In this document: piece after piece, positions 4,677 to 11,413 of the stretch | How the letters are laid out: each line of letters opens with the position of its first letter | Position numbering within the stretch: position 1 is the first letter of the stretch | NCBI GenBank assembly: GCA_030038035.1 | Contig: JASHPP010000594.1 | Location: 1-11,413, forward strand | Direction of reading: 5' to 3' | Length of the DNA stretch: 11,413 nt | From: Trebonia sp. | Lineage (GTDB): Bacteria > Actinomycetota > Actinomycetes > Streptosporangiales > Streptosporangiaceae | The notes under the pieces: model-generated | The model's database searches: none | Seen by the model: only the letters and a program-made list of their open reading frames with translations | Told to the model about the DNA's origin: nothing | Position numbers and translations under genes: made by a program

Positions 4677-5195
4677 ATGGGGCAGCTTTCCGACGAGGTC
4701 GACGAGCTCGTGGCCGCCTGGCGGGTGCAGCGGCCGGACCTGGACGTCGAACCACTGCAGGTGCTGAGCCGGGTCTCCAGGCTCGCCAGGCACCTGGACA
4801 TCGCGCGCCGCGGCGCGTTCGCCAGTCACGGCCTCGAGTCGTGGGAGTTCGACGTGCTCTCCGCGCTGCGCCGGGCAGGGCCGCCGTTCCAGCTGACCCC
4901 TGGCGCGCTGCTGCGCGCCACTCTGGTCACGTCAGGCACCATGACCAACAGGATCGACCGGCTCGCCGCGGCGGGCCTGGTGCGGCGCGAACCCGATCCG
5001 CGGGACCGGCGGGGCGTGCTTGTCACCCTGTCGGAGCAGGGCAGGTCGGTGGTCGACGGGGCGCTCACCGACCTGCTCGACCGCGAGCAGGCGCTGCTCG
5101 CCAGCCTCGGCGAGGATCAGCGCCGCCTGCTCGCGGACTTGCTGCGCACGCTGCTCGCCCCGTTCGACTCCGGCGAGCGCCGGCACCGCGCATAG
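4677..5195 (+). CDS. tamR: MarR-family regulator, probable TamR
   Basis: The 172-aa protein is a MarR-family winged helix dimer. An extended N-terminal helix (about 5-50, with the acidic patch DEVDELVAAW) precedes the DNA-binding core. The recognition helix is around TSGTMTNRIDRLAAAG (85-100), and the wing is DPRDRRGVLVTLS (107-119) with the usual Asp/Arg residues. The C-terminal helices (124-165) are for dimerisation. ATG 4677 is chosen: the longer frame from TTG 4650 would begin upstream of the predicted transcription start and inside the operator. No clear ribosome binding site precedes 4677. Divergence from tam over shared palindromes matches S. coelicolor TamR, a MarR protein reported to respond to trans-aconitate and related TCA acids. 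By analogy it should derepress tam when trans-aconitate builds up; assignment rests on context, not on ligand residues. Confidence 0.82.
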   Translation: MGQLSDEVDELVAAWRVQRPDLDVEPLQVLSRVSRLARHLDIARRGAFASHGLESWEFDVLSALRRAGPPFQLTPGALLRATLVTSGTMTNRIDRLAAAGLVRREPDPRDRRGVLVTLSEQGRSVVDGALTDLLDREQALLASLGEDQRRLLADLLRTLLAPFDSGERRHRA

Positions 5196-5263
5196 CGGCC
5201 GTAATCGGGCCAGGGGGTTACATCGAAGCTACTCGCGCGTTAACATCCGGCAAGCACATGTTC

Positions 5264-5276
5264 CGGGTCAGACCCG
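5264..5276. promoter_or_regulatory. Short perfect inverted repeat upstream of the SGNH hydrolase
   Basis: CGGGTC-A-GACCCG has perfect 6-bp arms and lies about 36 bp before the hydrolase ATG, in the 117-bp gap after tamR. It could be an operator half-turn or a small leader hairpin. No convincing -35/-10 pair was found in this gap, so how the hydrolase is transcribed is not clear; read-through from tamR is possible. Confidence 0.3.
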
Positions 5277-5312
5277 CGCGAACCCGGTCTAACCTCACCG
5301 AGGAGGTCATAC

Positions 5313-6242
5313 ATGCCCCGTCTGACCCACGCGATCGCCGCCGCCGCGGCGGCGCTCGCCCTCACGTCGGCGGTGGCGGTGCCTGCCAGCGCCAGCCAGC
5401 TGACAGCCAGCCACCCCAGCCCTAAGTACTACCTATCGCTTGGCGACTCGCTGTCCGTTGGCGTCCAGCCGAACGCGAAAGGCGTCGACATCACCACGGA
5501 CCAGGGCTACGCCAACCAGCTGTACAAGGTCCTCAAGCGCGCCGACAGCGCCCTGCGGCTAGTCAAGCTCGGGTGCCCCGGCGAAACCTCGGAAACGCTC
5601 AACAAGGGCGGGATCTGCGGATACAAGGGCGACGAACGGTATTCGCTGACCGCCGACAAGGGCTCGCAGCTGGCCGCCGCACTCGCCTTCCTGCACTCGC
5701 ACCCCGGCCAGGTGCCGCTGATCACGATCGACATCGGCGCTAACGACCTGAACGGGTGCATCGCCCTCGGCGTGATCTCCAAGATCGTCACCTGCCTGAC
5801 ACCTGTGTTCGCGGCGCTGCAGAAGAACCTCGCCACGACGCTCGCGGCGCTGCGCCCCGCCGACCCGAAAGCGACGATCGTCGGGATGACGTACTACGAT
5901 CCCGAGCTCGCCGACTGGCTGACAGGCACGTCGGGCGAGGAGTTCGCCGAGGCGAGCATCGTCCTGGCTAGTCAGTTCGGCGAGCTGCTGACCGGCGTGT
6001 ACAAGGCCGCCGGCGCGGCCGTCGCGGACGTGTTCACCGCGTTCGACACCACCGACACCAAGGACATCGTGACCGTGCCCCACATCGGGAAGCTGCCCAA
6101 GGACGTGGCGCTGATCTGCCGGTGGACGTGGGAGTGCGCGCCGAAGCCCGTCGGGCCGAACGAGCACGCCAACATTTTCGGCTACGGCGTCATCGCGGGC
6201 ACCTTCCTGGCCACGCTGCGCGGCATCCACTTCCCTGTTTAG
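5313..6242 (+). CDS. Secreted SGNH/GDSL-family esterase or lipase
   Basis: The 309-aa precursor has a Sec-type signal peptide: MPRLTH, a hydrophobic Ala-rich core, and cleavage probably after ASA at about residue 27. The mature enzyme shows the SGNH blocks: LGDSLS with nucleophile Ser46 (block I), LGCPGET with its glycine at 87-91 (block II), IGAND with Asn144 (block III), and NEHANIFGYG with catalytic His285 (block V, here NEH rather than the common DxxH). Cysteine pairs (88/102, 149/161, 269/275) suit disulfides in an exported protein. The ribosome binding site GAGGAGG (5299-5305) is strong. The likely substrates are short or medium acyl esters or lipids, but the family is too broad to say which. 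Its stop overlaps the stop of the convergent ABC-F gene by 4 nt, leaving no room for a terminator. Confidence 0.87.
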   Translation: MPRLTHAIAAAAAALALTSAVAVPASASQLTASHPSPKYYLSLGDSLSVGVQPNAKGVDITTDQGYANQLYKVLKRADSALRLVKLGCPGETSETLNKGGICGYKGDERYSLTADKGSQLAAALAFLHSHPGQVPLITIDIGANDLNGCIALGVISKIVTCLTPVFAALQKNLATTLAALRPADPKATIVGMTYYDPELADWLTGTSGEEFAEASIVLASQFGELLTGVYKAAGAAVADVFTAFDTTDTKDIVTVPHIGKLPKDVALICRWTWECAPKPVGPNEHANIFGYGVIAGTFLATLRGIHFPV

Positions 6243-8038
6243 GTCTGCAGGGAACTCGCGACCTCCAGCCAGCGCTCCTCCAGGCCCGCCTTCTCGGCCT
6301 GGAGGACGCGCAGCTGGGCGCCGAGCTCGGTGAGCTTCTCGTAGTCCGCCGCGTTCGCGGCGAGTTCCCCGGTCAGGGCTGCCTCGCGGTCGGCCGCACG
6401 GTCGATCTGCCGTTCCAGTCGCTGCAGCTCCTTGCGCGCGGCACGCTCGGCCGCCGCCGCGGAGACCGGCTTGGCGGCGCTGACGGCGCCGCCGACGGCG
6501 CCGGCGCCGGGACCGGGGCGAGTGCCGGCCGCCGCGGCGCGGCCCGCCCGCACGCCCTCCAGGTAGCCGTCCACTCCGCCGGACAGGAAGGCGAGCTTGC
6601 CGTCGCCGAGCAGCGCCGCCATGTGGTCGGTGACCCGCTCAAGGAAGTACCGGTCGTGGCTGACCACGACCAGCGTGCCGGGCCAGCCGTCGAGCAGGTC
6701 CTCGAACTCGGTCAGCATCTCGATGTCAAGGTCATTGGCCGGCTCGTCGAGCAGCAGCATGTTGGGCTCGTTGATCAGCAGCCGCAGCATCTGCAGCCGC
6801 CGCCGCTCGCCGCCCGACAGGTCGCCAAGCGGCGTCCACTGCCTGTCACCGTGAAATCCGAGCCGGTCGAGCAGCTGCCCGGCCGACAGCTCGCGCTTGC
6901 CGACCTGGATCCGCAGCCGGATCTCCTCAACTGCCTCGCGGACCCGCTTGTCCGGGGTCGCGCTGAGCTCGCTCAGCTCCTGAGACAGGTGGCCCACCCG
7001 CACGGTCTTGCCGCGCACGACGTGCCCGGAGACCGTGACCCCGTCGCTGGTCTCGCCGGCCAGCAGCCGCAGCAGCGACGTCTTGCCCGCGCCGTTGACG
7101 CCCACGATCCCCACCCGGTCGCCAGGGCCGAGCCGCCAGGTTACGCGGTCGAGCAGCACCCGCCCGCCCACCGTGAGCGTGACGTCCTCGAGCTCAACCA
7201 CGGTCTTGCCGAGCCGCGCGGTCGCCATCCGGGTCAGCTCGGCGCCATCCCGGGACGGCGGCTCGGCGGCGATCAGCGCGTTGGCCGCCTGCACCCGGAA
7301 CTTCGGCTTGGTGCCGCGGGCCTGCGGCCCGCGCCGCAGCCACGCCAGCTCCTTGCGGGCCAGGCTGCGCCGCCGCTGCTGGTCCGCCTCGGCGGCGGCC
7401 TGCCGTTCCGCTTGCGCCAGCACGTATGCCGAGTACCCGCCCTCGGTCTGGTGGACCTGGCCGCCCGCGACCTCCCAGATCTGGTCGCACACGGTGTCGA
7501 GCAGCCAGCGGTCATGGCTGACCACGACCACCGCGCGGCCGCTGTCCCGCAGCTGCCGGCCGAGCCAGTCGATGGCATCGAGGTCCAGGTGGTTGGTGGG
7601 CTCGTCGAACAGCAGGATGTCGCGCTCGGCGGCGAGCAGCGCTGCCAGGGCGACCCGCCGCCGCTCCCCGCCGGACAGCCGCCCGACGTCCGCTTCCAGG
7701 CTGATGCCGGAGAGAAGCTCCGAGGCAACCGAACGGGCGCGTGGTTCCCGTTCCCAGGCCCGGCCGCCGTACCGGTCGCCGAACGCGATCTGGCCCACCC
7801 TCCCGGACAGCTCATCGTCCTGCGGCAGGTAGCCGGCGCGCAGGCCGGATGACCTGGCGATCCGCCCGCTGTCCGGTTCCGCGGCGCCAGCGAGCAGCGC
7901 GAGCAGCGTGGACTTGCCCGCGCCGTTGCGGCCCACGACGCCCACCCTGTCGCGCTCGCCGACGCCAAGCGAAACGCCGTCGAGCAGCACCCGCGGGCCG
8001 TAGGCCTTGGCTGCCCGCTCCAGGCTGACCAGGTTCAT
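6239..8038 (-). CDS. ABC-F family ATPase, Uup-like
   Basis: The 599-aa soluble protein has twin ATPase domains and no membrane segment, typical of ABC-F proteins that act on ribosomes (or, for Uup, also in DNA-related processes). Domain 1 has Walker A GRNGAGKST (36-44), signature LSGGERRR (121-128), Walker B LLFDEPTNHLD (142-152) and SHD (174-176). A basic interdomain linker follows (about 205-262; ARKELAWLRRGPQARGTKPK). Domain 2 has Walker A GVNGAGKTS (313-321), signature LSGGERRR (407-414) and Walker B LLLDEPANDLD (428-438), with Ala-Asn-Asp where domain 1 has Thr-Asn-His. An Ala/Gly/Pro spacer (498-526) leads to a C-terminal coiled coil (527-597), which with the DLD form in domain 2 points to Uup. 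ATG 8038 overlaps the ispE stop as ATGA. An antibiotic-resistance role cannot be excluded, but operon position argues for housekeeping. Confidence 0.92.
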   Translation of the reverse strand: MNLVSLERAAKAYGPRVLLDGVSLGVGERDRVGVVGRNGAGKSTLLALLAGAAEPDSGRIARSSGLRAGYLPQDDELSGRVGQIAFGDRYGGRAWEREPRARSVASELLSGISLEADVGRLSGGERRRVALAALLAAERDILLFDEPTNHLDLDAIDWLGRQLRDSGRAVVVVSHDRWLLDTVCDQIWEVAGGQVHQTEGGYSAYVLAQAERQAAAEADQQRRRSLARKELAWLRRGPQARGTKPKFRVQAANALIAAEPPSRDGAELTRMATARLGKTVVELEDVTLTVGGRVLLDRVTWRLGPGDRVGIVGVNGAGKTSLLRLLAGETSDGVTVSGHVVRGKTVRVGHLSQELSELSATPDKRVREAVEEIRLRIQVGKRELSAGQLLDRLGFHGDRQWTPLGDLSGGERRRLQMLRLLINEPNMLLLDEPANDLDIEMLTEFEDLLDGWPGTLVVVSHDRYFLERVTDHMAALLGDGKLAFLSGGVDGYLEGVRAGRAAAAGTRPGPGAGAVGGAVSAAKPVSAAAAERAARKELQRLERQIDRAADREAALTGELAANAADYEKLTELGAQLRVLQAEKAGLEERWLEVASSLQT

Positions 8039-8982
8039 ATCGCCTGCGGCGGGATTACGCCTGCGCCAGGCGCCGGGCCCGTCACCCGGGTGACCGACCG
8101 GCAGACGCCCGCACCCGACAGCGCGACCGCCAGGTCCGTCGCGTGGCTGGCGCCGCGGGCGAGGAAGAAGCACGTCGGCCCGGATCCGGAGACAAGCGAG
8201 CCGAGCGCGCCGAACTCGCGGCCGGCCGTGAGCGTGCTGCGCAGCGGGGGGAACATCGAGATCGCGGGAGCCTGCAGGTCGTTACCGAGCGCGTCGCCAA
8301 GCCGCCCCGCGTCGCCGGCCCGCAGCGCGCTCATCAGCTCGGCGCTCAGCTCAGGGGCCGCGACTGCCTGCGCCCCGCGCAGCCGGTCGAGCGCGCCATA
8401 CACGGTCGGCGTGGACAGCTGGCCGTCGGCGAAGGCGAGCACCCAGTGGTACCGGGCCGGCGCCACCAGCGCGGGGGTGAGCCGCTCGCCGCGGCCGCGG
8501 CCCACCGCGGTCCCGCCGAGCACGGCGAACGCCACGTCGCTGCCGATCCCCGCGGCCACCTCGCACAGGTCCTGCTGGGAGAATCCGGCGTGCCACAGCT
8601 CATTGCAGCCGACAAGCGCGGCCGCGGCGTCGGCGCTGCCCCCGGCCAGGCCGGCGGCCACCGGAATGCGCTTCCTTATCGTGACCGCCACCCCGGCAGG
8701 GGCGCCCCCGCTTGGTCCGGTGCCGCGCAGCGCGGTGACCGCGCGCAGCGCAGAGACGGCCCGCAGCGCGAGGTTGTCCTTGTCGGCCGGCACCTGCCTG
8801 GCGCCCTCGCCGCTGACCGTCACCGTGTCCGCCTCGGCCGCCGCCACGGTGACCTCGTCGGTGAGCGAGATCGCGTGGAACACCGTCACCAGGTCGTGGT
8901 ACCCGTCCGGGCGCAGCGGGCCCACCGCGAGCTGGAGGTTGATCTTCGCGGGCACCCGCACGGTCACTGTCGTCACGATCAC
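8035..8982 (-). CDS. ispE: 4-(cytidine 5'-diphospho)-2-C-methyl-D-erythritol kinase
   Basis: The 315-aa GHMP-family kinase phosphorylates CDP-methylerythritol in the MEP (non-mevalonate) isoprenoid pathway. Landmarks are [11 protein letters not shown] with Lys13 (11-21), [15 protein letters not shown] (24-38), the ATP-binding glycine loop [15 protein letters not shown] (107-121), GSDVAF with catalytic Asp149, and the C-terminal GHMP motif [11 protein letters not shown]. Length is typical. The start is GTG 8982, whose GTGA overlaps the ksgA stop, and the gene ends in an ATGA overlap with the ABC-F start, so translation of all three is likely coupled. Several GTG codons follow within the first ten codons, so the exact start could shift slightly. 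It belongs to the same operon as metG, tatD and ksgA. Confidence 0.95.
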   Translation of the reverse strand: MIVTTVTVRVPAKINLQLAVGPLRPDGYHDLVTVFHAISLTDEVTVAAAEADTVTVSGEGARQVPADKDNLALRAVSALRAVTALRGTGPSGGAPAGVAVTIRKRIPVAAGLAGGSADAAAALVGCNELWHAGFSQQDLCEVAAGIGSDVAFAVLGGTAVGRGRGERLTPALVAPARYHWVLAFADGQLSTPTVYGALDRLRGAQAVAAPELSAELMSALRAGDAGRLGDALGNDLQAPAISMFPPLRSTLTAGREFGALGSLVSGSGPTCFFLARGASHATDLAVALSGAGVCRSVTRVTGPAPGAGVIPPQAI

Positions 8983-9869
8983 CGAAGCCTATCCTCATCG
9001 GCTCGCGCCGCGTTTGCGGCGATGCGCGCGAACTCGGCGACCCCGAGCGCCTCGCCGCGCGCGCCAGGGTCGATGCCGGCCGCGCGCAGCAGCCGTTCGG
9101 CCTCGGCCGCCGACCCGGCCCAGCCGGCGAGGGCGGCCCGCAATGTCTTGCGGCGCTGCCCGAACGCGGCGTCGATCACCGCGAACACCTCGGCCCGGCT
9201 GGCGGACGTGGCCGGCGGGCTATGCCGGGCGAGGCAGACCAGCCGTGAGTCGACGTTCGGCACGGGCCAGAACACGCTGCGCGGGACGGTCCCGGCGGGC
9301 CGCGCGGCCGCGAACCAGGCCAGCTTCGCCGACGGCGCGCCGTACACCCGGCTGCCTGGTCCCGCGCACATCCGGTCCGCGACCTCCGCCTGCACCATGA
9401 CAACGCCGCGCGCGAGCGACGGCAGGACCGCCAGCAGGTGCAGCAGCACAGGGACCGCCACGTTGTAGGGCAAGTTGGCCGCGAGCACGGTGGGCGGCCA
9501 CGGCAGTCCGGCGACCTCGAGCGCGTCCGCCGCGAGCACGTCCACCCGGCCCGCGAGCGCCGGCGCGCGGGCCGCGAGCGTCCGCGGCAGCTCGGCCGCG
9601 AGCACCGGGTCGATCTCCACCGCGATCAGCCGGGCGTCCACGTCGGCGATGCTCTCAAGCAGGGCGAGCGTCAGCGAGCCGAGGCCCGGGCCTACCTCGA
9701 GGATCACGTCGCCTGGCCGCGGCGCCGCCAGCGCGGCGATCCGCCGCACCGTCCCTTGCTCGACGACGAAGTTCTGCCCGAGCCGCTTGGCCGGCCGCAG
9801 CCCGATCTGCCGCGCTATGCCCCTTATATCAGAAGCCGCGAGCAGCCTTACGCCCGCGCCCGCGGTCAC
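8979..9869 (-). CDS. rsmA: 16S rRNA (adenine1518-N6/adenine1519-N6)-dimethyltransferase
   Basis: The 296-aa protein (also called KsgA) dimethylates two adjacent adenines near the 3' end of 16S rRNA late in 30S assembly. Motifs in order: KRLGQNFVV (28-36), SAM motif [12 protein letters not shown] (57-67), VEID (84-87), the catalytic N-L-P-Y motif [10 protein letters not shown] (131-140), then [14 protein letters not shown] (195-208) and [10 protein letters not shown] (235-244). GTG 9869 is chosen because it gives about 30 residues before GQNF, as in Streptomyces homologues. ATG 9887 (six codons longer) is possible but sits only 5 nt after a large hairpin and lacks a ribosome binding site. rpfB, often found just upstream in actinobacteria, is missing. 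The stop overlaps the ispE start. Confidence 0.95.
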   Translation of the reverse strand: MTAGAGVRLLAASDIRGIARQIGLRPAKRLGQNFVVEQGTVRRIAALAAPRPGDVILEVGPGLGSLTLALLESIADVDARLIAVEIDPVLAAELPRTLAARAPALAGRVDVLAADALEVAGLPWPPTVLAANLPYNVAVPVLLHLLAVLPSLARGVVMVQAEVADRMCAGPGSRVYGAPSAKLAWFAAARPAGTVPRSVFWPVPNVDSRLVCLARHSPPATSASRAEVFAVIDAAFGQRRKTLRAALAGWAGSAAEAERLLRAAGIDPGARGEALGVAEFARIAANAARADEDRLR

Positions 9870-9892
9870 CTCGCACCCATCGCGCATGATGT

Positions 9893-9930
9893 GGGATAGA
9901 AAACCACCAGAAAGGGTGGGTTTCTATCCC
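9893..9930 (-). terminator. Strong 16-bp hairpin between tatD and ksgA
   Basis: In plus-strand coordinates, GGGATAGAAA (9893-9902) pairs with TTTCTATCCC (9921-9930), then after one A/G mismatch CCACC (9904-9908) pairs with GGTGG (9915-9919), leaving loop AGAAAG. The stem fills almost the whole gap between the tatD stop (9934) and the ksgA start region. No T-tract follows on the minus strand, so it is not a classical intrinsic terminator. It could act as a U-less terminator, an attenuator or processing site setting the ksgA-ispE level relative to metG-tatD, or a leader element restricting ksgA translation. Confidence 0.7.
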
Positions 9931-9933
9931 CGA

Positions 9934-10755
9934 TCATGAAACATTCCAGCCGAACACGCGGGCGCCTGTCGCCTGGATGTGCGCGCACAGGTCCGCGACC
10001 GCCATATCCTTGACGGCCGCGAGGGCCCGGACGGTATGGGCCGTCATCGCCGGGGAGTTCGGCTTGCCGCGATGCGGCACCGGCGTCAGGTACGGCGCGT
10101 CGGTCTCGGCCAGGATCAGCTCAGGCGGCGCGGCCGCGGCCGCGGCGCGCAGCGGTTCGGCGTTCTTGAACGTCACGTTGCCTGCGAAGCTCATGACGTA
10201 CCCCGCTTCGGCGCACCGGGCCGCCAGCTTGGCGTCGCCGGAGAAGCAGTGGAATATCACGCTGTACGGCGGCCAGGGGCCTTCGTCGCCGAGGATCGCC
10301 AGGATGTCTTCGTGCGCGTCCCGGTCGTGGATCATCAGCGCCTTCCCGGTCCGCCTGGCGATCGCGATGTGCGCGCGGAACCACTCCCGCTGCACGGGCC
10401 GCGGCGACCAGTCCCGGTAGTAGTCGAGCCCCGTCTCGCCGATCGCCACTACCTTCGGCACTGCTGCCAGCGCTTCGAGCTGGGCGAGCACGGAGCCGCG
10501 GTCGCCGTCCGCCGCGGCGGTCTCGTTGGGGTGAATCGCCACCGTCGCATAGACGCTGTCGTATTCGGCGGCGCAGGACACCGACCACCGCGACGACGGC
10601 AGGTCGCAGCCGACGTTCACCACCCGGCCGATGCCCGCCGCGTGCGCGGCGGCCAGCACGCCGTCCACCGGCAGCCCCATGACGTCCATGTGGGTGTGGC
10701 TGTCGAACGCGCCGGGCGCGGGCAGCGCGCCGTCGTTGCCTGGAGGAGTCACCAC
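9934..10755 (-). CDS. tatD: TatD-family metal-dependent hydrolase (DNase)
   Basis: The 273-aa protein is an amidohydrolase-like TIM barrel; TatD proteins are metal-dependent 3'-5' DNases implicated in DNA repair and quality control. All expected metal ligands are visible: DSHTHMD with His20 and His22, AIGETGLDYYRD with Glu107, MIHDRDAHED with His143, FHCFSGD with His169, and AETDAPYLTP with Asp219. Length is typical. The start is one of two adjacent GTG codons (10755 or 10752), 12-15 bp after the metG stop, without a strong ribosome binding site. It belongs to the metG-tatD-ksgA-ispE-ABC-F operon. The gene ends just before the large hairpin that precedes ksgA. Biochemical role in this organism is inferred from the family. 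Confidence 0.93.
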   Translation of the reverse strand: MVTPPGNDGALPAPGAFDSHTHMDVMGLPVDGVLAAAHAAGIGRVVNVGCDLPSSRWSVSCAAEYDSVYATVAIHPNETAAADGDRGSVLAQLEALAAVPKVVAIGETGLDYYRDWSPRPVQREWFRAHIAIARRTGKALMIHDRDAHEDILAILGDEGPWPPYSVIFHCFSGDAKLAARCAEAGYVMSFAGNVTFKNAEPLRAAAAAAPPELILAETDAPYLTPVPHRGKPNSPAMTAHTVRALAAVKDMAVADLCAHIQATGARVFGWNVS

Positions 10756-10767
10756 GGTCCGTTCGGG

Positions 10768-11413
10768 CTAATCGGCGGACTCAAGCCGGGCTATTTCCTC
10801 GTCAACGACCGACTGGTCCAGCTTGGTGAACAGCGGCGACGGCACGGACAGCGGCGTGCCTGCCGCGATCGGCCGCGAGGACCAGCGGAACGACGTGTCG
10901 TACGAGCCGGTGATCACCGGGTACGACGGCGCCCCGTCCTCGTGCACCGTCTCCAGCCGCGGCCTGCCCGACCACTCGCCGGTACCGCCGAGCATCTCGT
11001 GCACGGCCTGCGACGAGCGCGGCAGGAACGGCGTGAGCAGGGTCTTCGCGTCGTCGACGACCTGCAGCGCCACGTGCAGGATCGTCCGCATCCGCGCCGG
11101 GTCCGACTCGCGGAGCTGCCACGGCGCCTGCTCGGAGAAGTACTTGTTGGCCTCCGCCACCGTGCGCATCGCCTCGGTGATCGCGAACTTGAAGCGGGAG
11201 TTTGACAGGTGCTCCCCGACCGTGCCGAACGCTTGCCGGGACGTCGCGAGCAGCGCCTGGTCCGCGCCGGTTAGCGCACCGGGCTCGGGGATCGAGCCGA
11301 TGTTCCGCGCCGCGAAGGAGACCGCGCGGTTGACCAGGTTTCCCCAGGTGGCGACCAGTTCGTCGTTGTTGCGCCTGACGAACTCGCTCCAGGTGAAGTC
11401 GGTGTCCTGGTTC
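10768..11413 (-). CDS. metG: Methionyl-tRNA synthetase, C-terminal part (partial)
   Basis: About 214 C-terminal residues are present; the rest lies beyond the right edge. The visible part begins NQDTDFTWSEFVRRNN, followed by ELVATWGNLVNRAVSF, then FKFAITEAMRTVAEANKYFSEQAPW and TILHVALQVVDDAKTLLTPFLP, the helical anticodon-binding domain of class I MetRS. The catalytic HIGH and KMSKS motifs are off the window. The protein ends IARLESAD with no EMAPII-type tRNA-binding extension, so it is the short form. MetRS charges both initiator and elongator tRNA-Met. It is the most upstream gene seen of the minus-strand operon, with tatD starting 12 bp after its stop. Confidence 0.93.
   Translation of the reverse strand, partial: NQDTDFTWSEFVRRNNDELVATWGNLVNRAVSFAARNIGSIPEPGALTGADQALLATSRQAFGTVGEHLSNSRFKFAITEAMRTVAEANKYFSEQAPWQLRESDPARMRTILHVALQVVDDAKTLLTPFLPRSSQAVHEMLGGTGEWSGRPRLETVHEDGAPSYPVITGSYDTSFRWSSRPIAAGTPLSVPSPLFTKLDQSVVDEEIARLESAD

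Noticed and set aside
6122..7852. 576-codon plus-strand open frame opposite the ABC-F gene
   Set aside because: It is antisense to a well-motifed ABC-F gene, its product is Arg/Gln/Leu/Pro-rich without domains, and it also overlaps the SGNH hydrolase. It is an artefact of G/C at third codon positions.
8065..8078. Partial copy of the tRNA-Gln 3' end (CCAGGCGCCGG) that could suggest an attachment site
   Set aside because: The match is about 11 GC-rich bases inside ispE, expected by chance in this composition, with no integrase gene or boundary nearby.
8090..9468. Two plus-strand open frames of about 440 codons opposite ispE and ksgA
   Set aside because: Both are low-complexity products (Ala/Arg/Ser or Gly/Arg/Ala) lying antisense to two genes with complete motifs and coupled starts.

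Overview
The window reads as chromosome from a high-GC actinobacterium, of the Streptomyces / Streptosporangiales type. Third codon positions are almost all G or C, GTG starts are common, the genes carry actinobacterial family signatures, and the metG-tatD-ksgA-ispE-ABC-F order is a conserved actinobacterial arrangement. I cannot fix the genus. No phage, insertion sequence, CRISPR array or toxin/defence island is visible. Most of the window is core or near-core metabolism; what is notable is mainly regulatory DNA and one gene remnant.

Left end (1-1057). The first 28 codons of a minus-strand gene, probably an MFS transporter, run off the left edge. A short plus-strand remnant of a sodium/acetate (ActP/MctC-type) symporter follows, then about 200 bp with nothing recognisable, then a tRNA-Gln(TTG). 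After the tRNA is a 276-bp leader region with repeats, an inverted repeat and a palindromic operator-like site.

Lipid module (1058-2750, plus strand). A membrane acyl-CoA delta-9-type fatty acid desaturase is followed 16 bp later by a TetR regulator. The palindrome in front of the desaturase is the natural candidate for that regulator's operator. A perfect 20-bp tandem duplication spans the TetR stop codon.

Sulfur module (2797-3731, minus strand). A cysteine dioxygenase and a single-domain rhodanese share a GTGA stop/start overlap. Together they should handle cysteine oxidation and sulfane sulfur. An AT-rich dyad with a TATAAT element lies in front of them and overlaps the tam stop codon.

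Trans-aconitate module (3777-5195). tam (trans-aconitate 2-methyltransferase, minus) and a MarR-family gene (plus) are divergent. Two 14-bp palindromes lie between them, each positioned on the promoters of both genes. The layout matches the TamR/tam system known in Streptomyces coelicolor.

Secreted hydrolase (5313-6242, plus). This is an SGNH/GDSL esterase or lipase with a signal peptide. It is convergent with the next gene and their stop codons overlap.

Housekeeping operon (11413 down to 6239, minus). In transcription order: metG (3' part only), tatD, a strong 38-nt hairpin, rsmA/ksgA, ispE and a Uup-like ABC-F ATPase. ksgA/ispE and ispE/ABC-F are joined by 4-nt start/stop overlaps. rpfB, which lies between tatD and ksgA in relatives such as Mycobacterium tuberculosis, is absent; the hairpin fills the short gap.
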